From positions 19,990-83,989 of the forward strand of contig JBGVOE010000065.1 of NCBI GenBank assembly GCA_045126355.1: a DNA stretch of 64,000 nucleotides. Direction: 5' to 3'. Position 1 is the stretch's first letter. Every line of letters begins with the position of its first letter. A program made the position numbers and the translations under genes. Below the pieces are notes generated by a model. It was given only the letters and a program-made list of their open reading frames with translations, was not told the DNA's origin and searched no databases. The stretch comes from CAZSIA01 sp045126355 (lineage in GTDB: Bacteria > Bacillota_I > Bacilli_A > Acholeplasmatales > Anaeroplasmataceae). Below are positions 19,216-26,108 of this stretch, in pieces.

Positions 19216-19774
19216 AGTAAGAAATATCATTAAAAAATATGGTAGAAAAATAGTATTAAATAAGTTTTCCTATGAGTTTAAAAGTGGTCTATATTTACTT
19301 ACTGGTATAAATGGTATAGGGAAATCAACACTTTTAAAAATAATATCAAAAATAATTTATCCTAGTAATGATAACTATTATATTACAAATACAAAAGTAG
19401 CTTATCTGTGCGAAAAAATAGAGTTGATTAATATTAAAGTTATTAATTTTTTAAATAAGATAGCAAGTATAAATGATGTAGAAGTTGATCTGAAAAAGTT
19501 AATTGCTGAATGGAAGATTCCTAATAAAAGAATTAATAATTTATCTAAAGGTAATAAACAAAAAGTAGCAATACTAATGATGATGTTAACGGATTGCGAA
19601 ATATATGTTTTTGATGAACCAACAAATGCTTTAGATGAATATGCAATAAGTAAGTTTATAAACTTTGTAAATAGCTTAATTAATAATGAAAAAACAGTGA
19701 TAATTTCAACTCATGATAAGGAGTGTTTTAAATATATTAAGCACGAGGAGATTAGATTAGAATGTTTAAATTAA
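19205..19774 (+). CDS. ABC transporter ATP-binding protein
   Basis: A short (189-residue) ABC ATPase. Walker A is GINGIGKST (about 34-42), the signature is LSKGNKQKV (about 113-121), Walker B plus D-loop is VFDEPTNALDE (about 135-145), and the H-loop is ISTHD. The Q-loop region is reduced (VAYLCEKIELI), and the protein lacks about 30 residues compared with usual ABC-2 ATPases. Overlaps of 11 and 13 nt with its neighbours imply coupled translation with the 240-residue membrane protein, its likely permease. Confidence 0.92.
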   Translation: MIFKVRNIIKKYGRKIVLNKFSYEFKSGLYLLTGINGIGKSTLLKIISKIIYPSNDNYYITNTKVAYLCEKIELINIKVINFLNKIASINDVEVDLKKLIAEWKIPNKRINNLSKGNKQKVAILMMMLTDCEIYVFDEPTNALDEYAISKFINFVNSLINNEKTVIISTHDKECFKYIKHEEIRLECLN

Positions 19775-20484
19775 TAGAGATAAATATAGATAAAAAATTA
19801 TCATTTACTTCAATGTTTTTTATGTTTATTACAATTTTATTAATTTATGTACTCGCTATATATAATGCATCATTTGAACTATCTGATTTTAAAACATTAG
19901 ATCAAAACTATATTATATTAGAAAACTATATTCTAGAAACATTTCAACTTATAGAATTGATTGGAATTATCTTTATTATTATCTTAATTGAATTAGAGTT
20001 AGTTTATAATACAGATAACTTTGATTCATATTTTATAGCTTTAAAGGGAAAGAAAAATGTTTTTGTTAGTAAGATAATCGGTTATTTAATAATATTAATT
20101 TTTTATAATACTCTAATATTTATGGGAGTATTAATAATTTATTTTATAAGATTCAAATCAGTAAAATTATTATCTTTTATTATTAATAGTTATTTTATTT
20201 ATCTTATTTATTTTACAATGTTTTTATTTATTACTTATTTGTTTATGCTATTTTTTAAAAACTATTTTATCGCAATTGTTATTTTTATATATTATTGGTT
20301 ATGTAGGATTATTGAGACTGAAAATAAGTTTTTTAATATACTTTGTCCTAAAATAGAGGTAGATTTATTTAACAATAATATTAGTTTCTCTATAAACATA
20401 TATTATATTATTATATATATATTGATATTAATAATGTTTTGTGGTAAATTATATGAGGTTAAAGATCTCAAAATAAATTCTTAA
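19762..20484 (+). CDS. ABC transporter membrane protein (ABC-2 like)
   Basis: A 240-residue, very hydrophobic protein with about six membrane segments, separated by short Lys/Asp/Glu loops. There is no recognisable catalytic motif. Position directly after and overlapping the ABC ATPase makes it the permease half; the six-helix layout fits ABC-2 type exporters. Substrate unknown. It ends 22 nt before the promoter of the infC leader with no clear terminator. Confidence 0.8.
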   Translation: MFKLIEINIDKKLSFTSMFFMFITILLIYVLAIYNASFELSDFKTLDQNYIILENYILETFQLIELIGIIFIIILIELELVYNTDNFDSYFIALKGKKNVFVSKIIGYLIILIFYNTLIFMGVLIIYFIRFKSVKLLSFIINSYFIYLIYFTMFLFITYLFMLFFKNYFIAIVIFIYYWLCRIIETENKFFNILCPKIEVDLFNNNISFSINIYYIIIYILILIMFCGKLYEVKDLKINS

Positions 20485-20505
20485 AAGTTTTTATAAAGAA
20501 TTTGC

Positions 20506-20534
20506 TTGACATATTAAAGTATGTATAGTATACT
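20506..20534 (+). promoter_or_regulatory. Promoter of the infC-rpmI-rplT operon
   Basis: Perfect TTGACA (20506-20511), 17-nt spacer, TATACT (20529-20534). Transcription should start near 20541. Confidence 0.9.
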
Positions 20535-20540
20535 AATTGA

Positions 20541-20675
20541 GGTAAGTAAATAAGTGGAAAGAAGAAGCACCCGCTTCTCGCCTGATTGATTACGTTGATA
20601 GGCAAAAAGTCACATCTAATTCTAAACATATTAAGATGATACTAATGGGTGCGTTTTGTGCCCATTTTTTTATTC
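20541..20675 (+). promoter_or_regulatory. L20-type autoregulatory leader of infC operon
   Basis: The transcript begins with the segment AAGTGGAAAGAAGAAGCACC, closely like the Bacillus infC leader (GAAGAAGCACCCGCTTCTC hairpin, about 20561-20579). A CGCCTGATTGATTACGTTG element follows. Further on, ATGGGT-GCGTTTTGT-GCCCAT (20645-20665) and a T-run form an intrinsic terminator. Its GGGTGC arm can also pair with the upstream GCACCC, giving mutually exclusive folds. In B. subtilis L20 binding to this leader promotes early termination; the same is inferred here. Confidence 0.88.
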
Positions 20676-20698
20676 CAAAATTCATGGAGGTGATTATT

Positions 20699-21253
20699 AT
20701 CAACAATAATCAAAGTTTTAACCAAAAACAAAATAGAAATCAAAATGAAGAATTAGTTAATGAAAACATTCGCTTCAAAGAGATGCTAGTAATCGGTGCA
20801 GATGGTACTAAACATGGTATCTTACAACGTAAAGAAGCAATGAAATTAGCTATGGAATTGGGACTGGATTTAGTTGTTGTTTCAGCTGAAGCAAAACCAC
20901 CAGTTGCAAAATTAATGGACTACAAAAAGTTCCGTTTTGAACAAAAGAAAAAAGCAAAAGAAATCAAAAAGAATCAAAAGGTTACTGTTGTCAAAGAAGT
21001 TCAATTAAGTCCTGTAATTGATAAGCACGATTTAGAAACAAAAGCAAACATCGCAAGAAAGTTTATCCAAAAAGATAATAAAGTAAAAGTTACATTACGT
21101 TTTAAAGGTCGTATGATCGTTCACCAAGATATTGGTATTAAAGTAATGGAAGAATTTGCAGAATTATTATCAGATGTTTCAAGTATCGAAGCTAATATCA
21201 AATTAGAAGGTAAACAATTATTCATGACATTAGGACCAAAAAGAGAAAAATAA
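20699..21253 (+). CDS. infC: Translation initiation factor IF-3
   Basis: IF-3 prevents premature subunit joining and rejects non-AUG starts. The N-domain has NENIRFKEMLVIGADG and the C-domain has VQLSPVIDKHDLETKANIARKF and KVTLRFKGRMIVH. The start is most likely the rare codon ATC at 20699 (or ATT at 20696), 3-6 nt behind a perfect GGAGGTG at 20686-20692. The in-frame ATGs at 20636 and 20684 have no RBS; the first lies inside the leader terminator region and the second is part of the RBS itself. AUU-type starts allow IF-3 autoregulation and are known from infC of E. coli and B. subtilis. About 184 residues from this start. Confidence 0.93.
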   Translation: MNNNQSFNQKQNRNQNEELVNENIRFKEMLVIGADGTKHGILQRKEAMKLAMELGLDLVVVSAEAKPPVAKLMDYKKFRFEQKKKAKEIKKNQKVTVVKEVQLSPVIDKHDLETKANIARKFIQKDNKVKVTLRFKGRMIVHQDIGIKVMEEFAELLSDVSSIEANIKLEGKQLFMTLGPKREK

Positions 21254-21273
21254 TTTAAAAGGAGAACACAAAA

Positions 21274-21474
21274 ATGCCAAAACAAAAAACACATAGCGGT
21301 TTAAAGAAACGCGTAAAAGTTACTGGTACTGGTAAATTATTAAGAGGTCATGCTTATACTGGCCATCAAAAAGTACACAAATCACACCAACAAAACAAAG
21401 ACTTAGCAAAAAGAGGATTAGTACATGAAACTGACTACAAGAGAATTAAGTCTTTAGTTTCAAACATGATGTAA
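21274..21474 (+). CDS. rpmI: Ribosomal protein bL35
   Basis: A 66-residue basic protein, M-P-K-Q-K-T-H-S-G-L-K-K-R, matching L35 throughout, with KLLRGHAYTGHQKVHKS in the middle. RBS AAAGGAG. Standard position between infC and rplT. Confidence 0.97.
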   Translation: MPKQKTHSGLKKRVKVTGTGKLLRGHAYTGHQKVHKSHQQNKDLAKRGLVHETDYKRIKSLVSNMM

Positions 21475-21489
21475 TAGGAGGAAATAGAC

Positions 21490-22017
21490 ATGCCAAGAGT
21501 TAAAGGTGGTTACGTTACTCGTCAAAGACGTAAAAGAGTATTAAAATTAGCAAAAGGTTATTTTGGTTCAAAACACACTTTATATAAAACAGCACATGAA
21601 CAAGTAATGCGTTCATTAGCTTATTCTTACCGTGACAGAAAAGTTCGTAAACGTGATTTCAGAAAATTATGGATTCAACGTATTAACGCAGCTTGTCAAT
21701 TAAATGGAATGAAATATTCTAGATTCATCAACGGTTTAAACCGTGCAGGTATCGAAGTTAACCGTAAAATGTTAGCTGAAATGGCTGTAAATGATGCTGC
21801 AGGTTTTGCACAATTAGTTGAATTAGCTAAACAAGGTTTAGTTAATGAACCAGTTGTTAAAAACACTGTTGAAGAAGTAGTTGCTCCAGTTGTTGCTGAA
21901 GAAGCTTTAGATTTAGAATCTTTAAAAGTTGCTGATTTAAGAGAATTAGCTAAAAATAAAGGTATCGCTGGTTACAGCACAATGAAAAAAGCTGAATTAA
22001 TCGAAGCTTTACAATAA
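21490..22017 (+). CDS. rplT: Ribosomal protein bL20 with C-terminal Rho-N/SAP-like extension
   Basis: Residues 1-118 are a canonical L20 (MPRVKGGYVTRQRRKRVLKL start, RRDFRKLWIQRINAA-type centre), a 23S rRNA-binding assembly protein and the repressor of its own operon. Unlike the usual 117-120 residue protein, this one continues to 175. After a Val/Glu-rich linker (about 119-140) comes LESLKVADLRELAKNKGIAG and an AELIEAL end, which is the pattern of the Rho N-terminal/SAP-type helix-extended-helix motif. The extension is in frame, with codon use like the core and a proper stop, followed by a terminator. Its role is unknown; nucleic acid or ribosome contact is plausible. Confidence 0.95.
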   Translation: MPRVKGGYVTRQRRKRVLKLAKGYFGSKHTLYKTAHEQVMRSLAYSYRDRKVRKRDFRKLWIQRINAACQLNGMKYSRFINGLNRAGIEVNRKMLAEMAVNDAAGFAQLVELAKQGLVNEPVVKNTVEEVVAPVVAEEALDLESLKVADLRELAKNKGIAGYSTMKKAELIEALQ

Positions 22018-22029
22018 TTTTTAAAAATT

Positions 22030-22056
22030 AAGACACATAATTGTGTCTTTTTTTTC
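22030..22056 (+). terminator. Terminator of the infC-rpmI-rplT operon
   Basis: AAGACAC (22030-22036), loop, GTGTCTT (22043-22049), followed by an eight-base T-run. Confidence 0.9.
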
Positions 22057-22092
22057 ATATTTTGGTAATGGATATATGTTAATCAAACTAAA

Positions 22093-22121
22093 TTGACAAA
22101 GACTTATATCTAAGATATAAT
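22093..22121 (+). promoter_or_regulatory. Consensus promoter of the 6S-like RNA
   Basis: TTGACA (22093-22098), exactly 17 nt, TATAAT (22116-22121): a perfect sigma-A promoter and the strongest in the window. It points to a highly expressed stable RNA. Confidence 0.92.
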
Positions 22122-22125
22122 AAAA

Positions 22126-22286
22126 GTGCTAGTGAGAGTGCCCGAGAACCCAAATTATTTTAAAAGGGAATTGAGCCTTTGTGTGTGTTGAAAACCTATT
22201 AAATTAGGGATCCTAATCACAAAGGAATGAGATGCCCACGTAGAGAACAGACTGTTCTTCGATTCTCCTAGCACTTATTTTTTTAT
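22126..22286 (+). ncRNA. ssrS: Probable 6S RNA
   Basis: A roughly 150-nt transcript predicted from a perfect promoter to a T-run at about 22277-22285. The ends pair (GTGCTAG at 22127-22133 with CTAGCAC at 22268-22274), giving a long rod. Next come GAGAGTGCCCGAGAAC on the 5' side and ATGAGATGCCCACGTAGA on the 3' side, which resemble the conserved flanks of the 6S central bubble (compare GAGATGTTCG and GCATCTCGGAG in E. coli). Inner arms TTGAGCCTTTGTGTG and CACAAAGGAATGAG continue the rod. 6S RNA binds sigma-70-type RNA polymerase. Alternative: a galU leader; but the closing stem plus T-run suggests an independent RNA. Confidence 0.7.
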
Positions 22287-22304
22287 AAGAGGGTGGGTTT
22301 ACCT

Positions 22305-23189
22305 ATGGAAAATAAGCGAGTAAGAAAAGCGGTTATCCCTGCGGCAGGATATGGGACAAGATTTTTACCTGCTACTAAAGTAATTGCTAAAGAAATGTTC
22401 CCAATCATTGATACTCCAACAATTGATTTGATTGTTAGAGAAGCTTTAGAAAGTGGAATTACAGAATTCTTAATCATTGTTTCTTCTAGTAAAAATAGTA
22501 TTATTGACTATTTTGATAGAAACTTAGAACTTGAAAGAGTTTTAAAAGAAAAAGGAAGAATGGAAGATTACAAGTTAATAACAGAATTACCAAATAAAGT
22601 TAATATTCACTTTGTAAGACAAAAAGAACAACTAGGATTAGGACACGCAGTATTGCAATCTCGCTCTTTTATCGGTAATGAACCTTTTGCCTTATTATTA
22701 GGTGATGACGTATATGTTGGTAATGATAACAAACCTGTTTTAAAACAACTTATTGACGCATATGATGACGTATTATCTAGTGTTATAGGGATGATTTATG
22801 TTAATGAAGATGAGGTTAGTAAATTAGGTATTTGTGAATTTGATACAACTGAAGTATCAAAAACACATAAACTAATCGGTGTTCAAGAAAAGCCAGCTTT
22901 AGCTCAAGCTAAAAGTAGATACGCTATTGGTGGTAGATACATCTTATCACCTACTATCTTTAAATATTTAGATAGTCAAGAAAAAGGTAATGCAAATGAA
23001 ATCCAATTAACTGATGCTATCTTACGTATGATGAGTGAAGAAGCTGTTTACGGTTATGAAATTGATGGAAGACGTTATGATATCGGTTCACGTGTTGGTT
23101 ATATTGACGCTATTTTAGACTTTGCGTTAAGACGTGATGATTTAAAGAATGAAGTTTTAGAATTAATTAAAAGTAAAATATCAAACTAG
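22305..23189 (+). CDS. galU: UTP-glucose-1-phosphate uridylyltransferase
   Basis: Makes UDP-glucose from UTP and glucose-1-P for envelope glycans. The nucleotide-binding signature is AVIPAAGYGTRFLPATK, the metal site is in LLGDDVYVG, and VGVQEKP-type (GVQEKPALAQ) and IDGRRYDIGSRVGY segments are present. The start is ATG 22305 behind AGAGGGTGGG; GTG 22293 is within that RBS. The length from 22305 is 294, normal for GalU. The gene follows the 6S-like RNA and may use read-through from it. The upstream phosphohexomutase supplies its substrate. Confidence 0.95.
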   Translation: MENKRVRKAVIPAAGYGTRFLPATKVIAKEMFPIIDTPTIDLIVREALESGITEFLIIVSSSKNSIIDYFDRNLELERVLKEKGRMEDYKLITELPNKVNIHFVRQKEQLGLGHAVLQSRSFIGNEPFALLLGDDVYVGNDNKPVLKQLIDAYDDVLSSVIGMIYVNEDEVSKLGICEFDTTEVSKTHKLIGVQEKPALAQAKSRYAIGGRYILSPTIFKYLDSQEKGNANEIQLTDAILRMMSEEAVYGYEIDGRRYDIGSRVGYIDAILDFALRRDDLKNEVLELIKSKISN

Positions 23190-23216
23190 TCACATATTAT
23201 TGTGACTATTTGTTTT
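23188..23216 (+). terminator. Possible terminator after galU
   Basis: The hairpin AGTCACA-TATTAT-TGTGACT at 23188-23207 overlaps the stop codon and is followed by a moderately T-rich tail. Weak but well placed. Confidence 0.55.
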
Positions 23217-23230
23217 GTATAATAGAAAAA

Positions 23231-23361
23231 AGACTAACAAAGTAGTCTTTTCTCATTGGGTTTGAGTTAAGTATGTGAAAGGGAGAAAAGAAGTTCATGA
23301 GAATTAATCTATGACTTCATGTAGAAGAATAGGGGAATTCTTCTGCGATAACTTTATCGCA
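23231..23361 (+). ncRNA. Structured leader or small RNA upstream of rsmD, family not recognised
   Basis: Five stems occur in 130 nt: AGACTA/TAGTCT (23231-23248), TCTTTTCTC with GAGAAAAGA (23245-23253, 23283-23291), GAAGT-CAT with ATGACTTC (about 23290-23318), AGAAGAAT/ATTCTTCT (23323-23344) and GCGATA/TATCGC (23345-23360). A TATAAT box at 23218-23223 could start it. There is no T-run after the last stem, so read-through into rsmD is likely. It contains no ORF and matches no riboswitch core I know. Confidence 0.5.
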
Positions 23362-23431
23362 CTTATATTATTTGAATAAAAAAATACTTTATACATAAAA
23401 ATATAAAAAATATTAAAAATGGGTGATATAT

Positions 23432-23971
23432 ATGCGTATTATTAGCGGAAAACACCGTAGTCGTATTATAAAAATGGTTGATATCGACACAACAAGAGAA
23501 ACAACAGATAAAGTACGCGGTGCAATTTTTAATTTAATATCATTTTATCCTATTACAGGAAATGTACTAGATCTATTTTCTGGAAGTGGTGCGATGGGAC
23601 TAGAAGCACTTTCACGTGGAGCTAAGAAGGCTTATTTTAATGATTTAGGAAAAAAAGCTTATCTTACTACAAAAGAAAATTGTAAAGCTTTAGGATATAA
23701 AGATGAGGTTATTATAACTAATTTAGATTATAAAAAAGCTTTAACTCTTTATCATGAGGCTTTTGATTTAGTATTCTTAGACCCTCCTTATAAACTTGAT
23801 TGTTGTAATGAGATTGTAGAATATATTGAAAAAAACAATTTACTTACACCTGATGGGTTTATAATTTGTGAAGTAGATAAAGATACTATTATAAATGAAA
23901 CAGAAAAGTTTGAAATATATAAAGAAAAAAATTACGGTATAAGAAATGTAATTATACTAAAACACAGATAG
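23432..23971 (+). CDS. rsmD: 16S rRNA (guanine(966)-N2)-methyltransferase
   Basis: A 179-residue SAM-dependent methyltransferase. The family start is M-R-I-I-S-G-K-H-R, followed by RETTDKVRGAIFN. SAM motif I is LDLFSGSGAMGLEALSRGA (about 44-62), and the catalytic motif is LVFLDPPYK (about 112-120), typical for N2-guanine methylation. ATG 23432 is chosen because GGGTGAT precedes it by about 5 nt and the family begins exactly there; GTG 23423 lies in the RBS. Confidence 0.95.
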   Translation: MRIISGKHRSRIIKMVDIDTTRETTDKVRGAIFNLISFYPITGNVLDLFSGSGAMGLEALSRGAKKAYFNDLGKKAYLTTKENCKALGYKDEVIITNLDYKKALTLYHEAFDLVFLDPPYKLDCCNEIVEYIEKNNLLTPDGFIICEVDKDTIINETEKFEIYKEKNYGIRNVIILKHR

Positions 23972-23983
23972 AGGTGATAACAA

Positions 23984-25210
23984 ATGATTTTTAATATTCC
24001 TAAGAAAAAATATATGAATAATTTAGCTGATAGTGTTAAAAGATTATATAAACAAAAATTATATAAAGTAGTAGCTAATTTAGGAGTAAGAATCTTCTTT
24101 GTTACCGATAATGATGAAAGCTTTATCGCTGTATTTGATACAGATGAACATCGAATTGATATTTTTAGTGGTGAGGAAGGATTTTTAACTTGTCACTTTT
24201 TCTTAAGTGGTGACAATAGAGGAATTAGAACATTTGGTGTTACTAATTACACTATTGAAGAAACAACTTTAGAAGGTGAAAACTATTGTGGTAGAGATTA
24301 CTACTTAGAAAACTTTAAACATCATGAACCAGCTGAAGATTTATATGTTATATATTATTCTAATAAACCAGGTCAAAAAGCTATTGTATTAGAAGAAGAT
24401 GAAGTAATTGAAGTTGATCGCTATTTAGCTAAGTTACTATTAATCATTAAAAAAATAAAAGATACTGATGAAGCATACGATCAAGATACTGTTTGTGTTT
24501 GTGACTTTGGAAGTAGTAAAACTGATTTTGAAGTAGATTACCTACCGCTAAATTCAATTGATTTCTTACCAAGAATTTCTACTGATTTAAAAGATGATAA
24601 TAATATTTTTGGATTAGAAAAGATGGCTGTTAAACCAGGTGTAATGCATATGGGTATGATATATGGTTTTAATACATATGACTCATATGATAATTTAACC
24701 GAGTTTGAAGTATCATTAACACCAATTATTATATACGCAATTACTGAAGATGGAGATTTTGAACATATTATCTTTAGTACTCCATATAAACGTAGGATAG
24801 ATGTATCAAATGTAATATTATGTAAGCTATTTGAGCGAATTGGTATTTATGATACTGTGGTAATAGATAACTTATTTATCTATCAATCTCTTTGTGCGCC
24901 ACTAGGTGGATTAGGGGTTGAAGTTAAGTTTGATTTAGCAAATCCCGCAAATGAATTTATTACTAAATTTATGATTAAAATGATCGACTTTAATAGTGAT
25001 ATTGCGATTGTAGATGAAGCATTAAATAACTGTAAAAAAGATATTAAAGAATTATTCTTATCATCAAAAGATGATTTAGAAGAATTAAATGAAAGATTCT
25101 TTGCTGAAGATAGTGATGAACCTATTATTGAGGAAGTAATAGAAGATGAAGAAGAAATTGATGAAGATGATGAATTCTTTAATTCAGATTCTGATGGTTT
25201 TGTTTCTTAA
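23984..25210 (+). CDS. Conserved-looking hypothetical protein with acidic tail
   Basis: I do not recognise this 408-residue cytoplasmic protein. It is beta-rich in the first 150 residues (GVRIFFVTDNDESFIAVFD). A middle domain follows with LPRISTDLKDDNN and LFIYQSLCAPLGGLGVEVKF. The last ~30 residues are almost all Glu/Asp (from about residue 375). The second half could be one of the DUF6930/DUF7309-type domains, but I cannot confirm this. It follows rsmD by 12 nt with its own GAGGTGAT RBS and is closed by a strong terminator. Confidence 0.8.
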   Translation: MIFNIPKKKYMNNLADSVKRLYKQKLYKVVANLGVRIFFVTDNDESFIAVFDTDEHRIDIFSGEEGFLTCHFFLSGDNRGIRTFGVTNYTIEETTLEGENYCGRDYYLENFKHHEPAEDLYVIYYSNKPGQKAIVLEEDEVIEVDRYLAKLLLIIKKIKDTDEAYDQDTVCVCDFGSSKTDFEVDYLPLNSIDFLPRISTDLKDDNNIFGLEKMAVKPGVMHMGMIYGFNTYDSYDNLTEFEVSLTPIIIYAITEDGDFEHIIFSTPYKRRIDVSNVILCKLFERIGIYDTVVIDNLFIYQSLCAPLGGLGVEVKFDLANPANEFITKFMIKMIDFNSDIAIVDEALNNCKKDIKELFLSSKDDLEELNERFFAEDSDEPIIEEVIEDEEEIDEDDEFFNSDSDGFVS

Positions 25211-25219
25211 ATAATATAT

Positions 25220-25256
25220 AAGAGATATGATTTGATTATTGTATCTCTTTTTTTAA
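25220..25256 (+). terminator. Terminator after the acidic-tail protein
   Basis: AAGAGATA (25220-25227) pairs with TATCTCTT (25242-25249) and is followed by a T-run. It marks the boundary between the housekeeping block and the accessory region. Confidence 0.9.
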
Positions 25257-25295
25257 ATATATGATAAAATATATTTATAAAGAGGTGAAGAAACG

Positions 25296-26087
25296 ATGAA
25301 AAAAAGAATTGGAATGATTTTCGTATTATTGGTTTTATTGCTATTTCTAGCCTTTTTTGTGTTTTTATTTATTAATAATATATATTATCACTCATACTTT
25401 AAAGAGCTTGAAATTAGTGATGTAATGTATGAAGAATTAACTTTTGAAAAGTATGAAAAGATTAGAGGAAGAAGACATCGTTCACCTAGATATGAAATTT
25501 ATTTTTATGAGTATGATGAACCATTTGAAATCACAGGTATAGTAATAAATAAATTTGATGAAGAAGCATTAAATCTTTTAGTTCGAAAACAAAAAATTCA
25601 AGTATACTATGAAGATGATTATGATATTTGCCAAATGAAATGTGGCTCAATAACATTACTATCTTTTTCTGACTATAAAGAAAAAAATGTAGAGAATCAA
25701 ATTATTGGTATGATTATTTCATCAATATTTATGTTAATTTTTATATTTTTAATGTCATTATTTATTTATTGGGACTATAATGAAGAAAAGCAAATTAAAC
25801 GTATTAAGAATGGCGATTACAAAAGTGAATTAGGAAAAGTTAAATTAGAGTGTAAGATTGAAGATAATATAATTCAAGTTTATAATTTCTTTGAAAAATG
25901 GTCTTTAGTAATTAATGGTAATATTGTTTATAAAGATATTAGAATTATGAAATCAAAGTTTTGTTTAAAAGGTAGAATAACGATTAATGGTAAAAACAAA
26001 TTAGTAGAAGCAATGATGCAATCATTTATCTTAAAATTATCTTTTGATGGAAAAGTTATAAAAAGAAAGTTTTTTCTTGTTGAATAA
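25296..26087 (+). CDS. Membrane protein with two transmembrane segments, unknown function
   Basis: A 263-residue protein with one membrane segment near residues 8-30 and a second near 145-168, separated by an extracellular loop rich in Glu, Tyr and Arg. About 95 residues of cytoplasmic, lysine-rich, beta-looking sequence follow. No family recognised. RBS AAGAGGTGAAG precedes the ATG. First gene of the accessory region. Confidence 0.78.
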   Translation: MKKRIGMIFVLLVLLLFLAFFVFLFINNIYYHSYFKELEISDVMYEELTFEKYEKIRGRRHRSPRYEIYFYEYDEPFEITGIVINKFDEEALNLLVRKQKIQVYYEDDYDICQMKCGSITLLSFSDYKEKNVENQIIGMIISSIFMLIFIFLMSLFIYWDYNEEKQIKRIKNGDYKSELGKVKLECKIEDNIIQVYNFFEKWSLVINGNIVYKDIRIMKSKFCLKGRITINGKNKLVEAMMQSFILKLSFDGKVIKRKFFLVE

Positions 26088-26108
26088 TTAGTGTAAGGTT
26101 GTGACGAA

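Noticed and set aside
20636..20698. infC starting at ATG 20636 or 20684
   Set aside because: Neither has an RBS; the first falls in the leader just before the terminator hairpin and the second contributes to the RBS itself. The family alignment begins after these positions.
23264..23291. Tetrahydrofolate riboswitch-like string GTTAAGTATGTGAAAGGG
   Set aside because: The string resembles one arm of a THF riboswitch, but the remaining conserved blocks (GAAG loop, GCGGTGAA, GCATCCGCTC) are absent.
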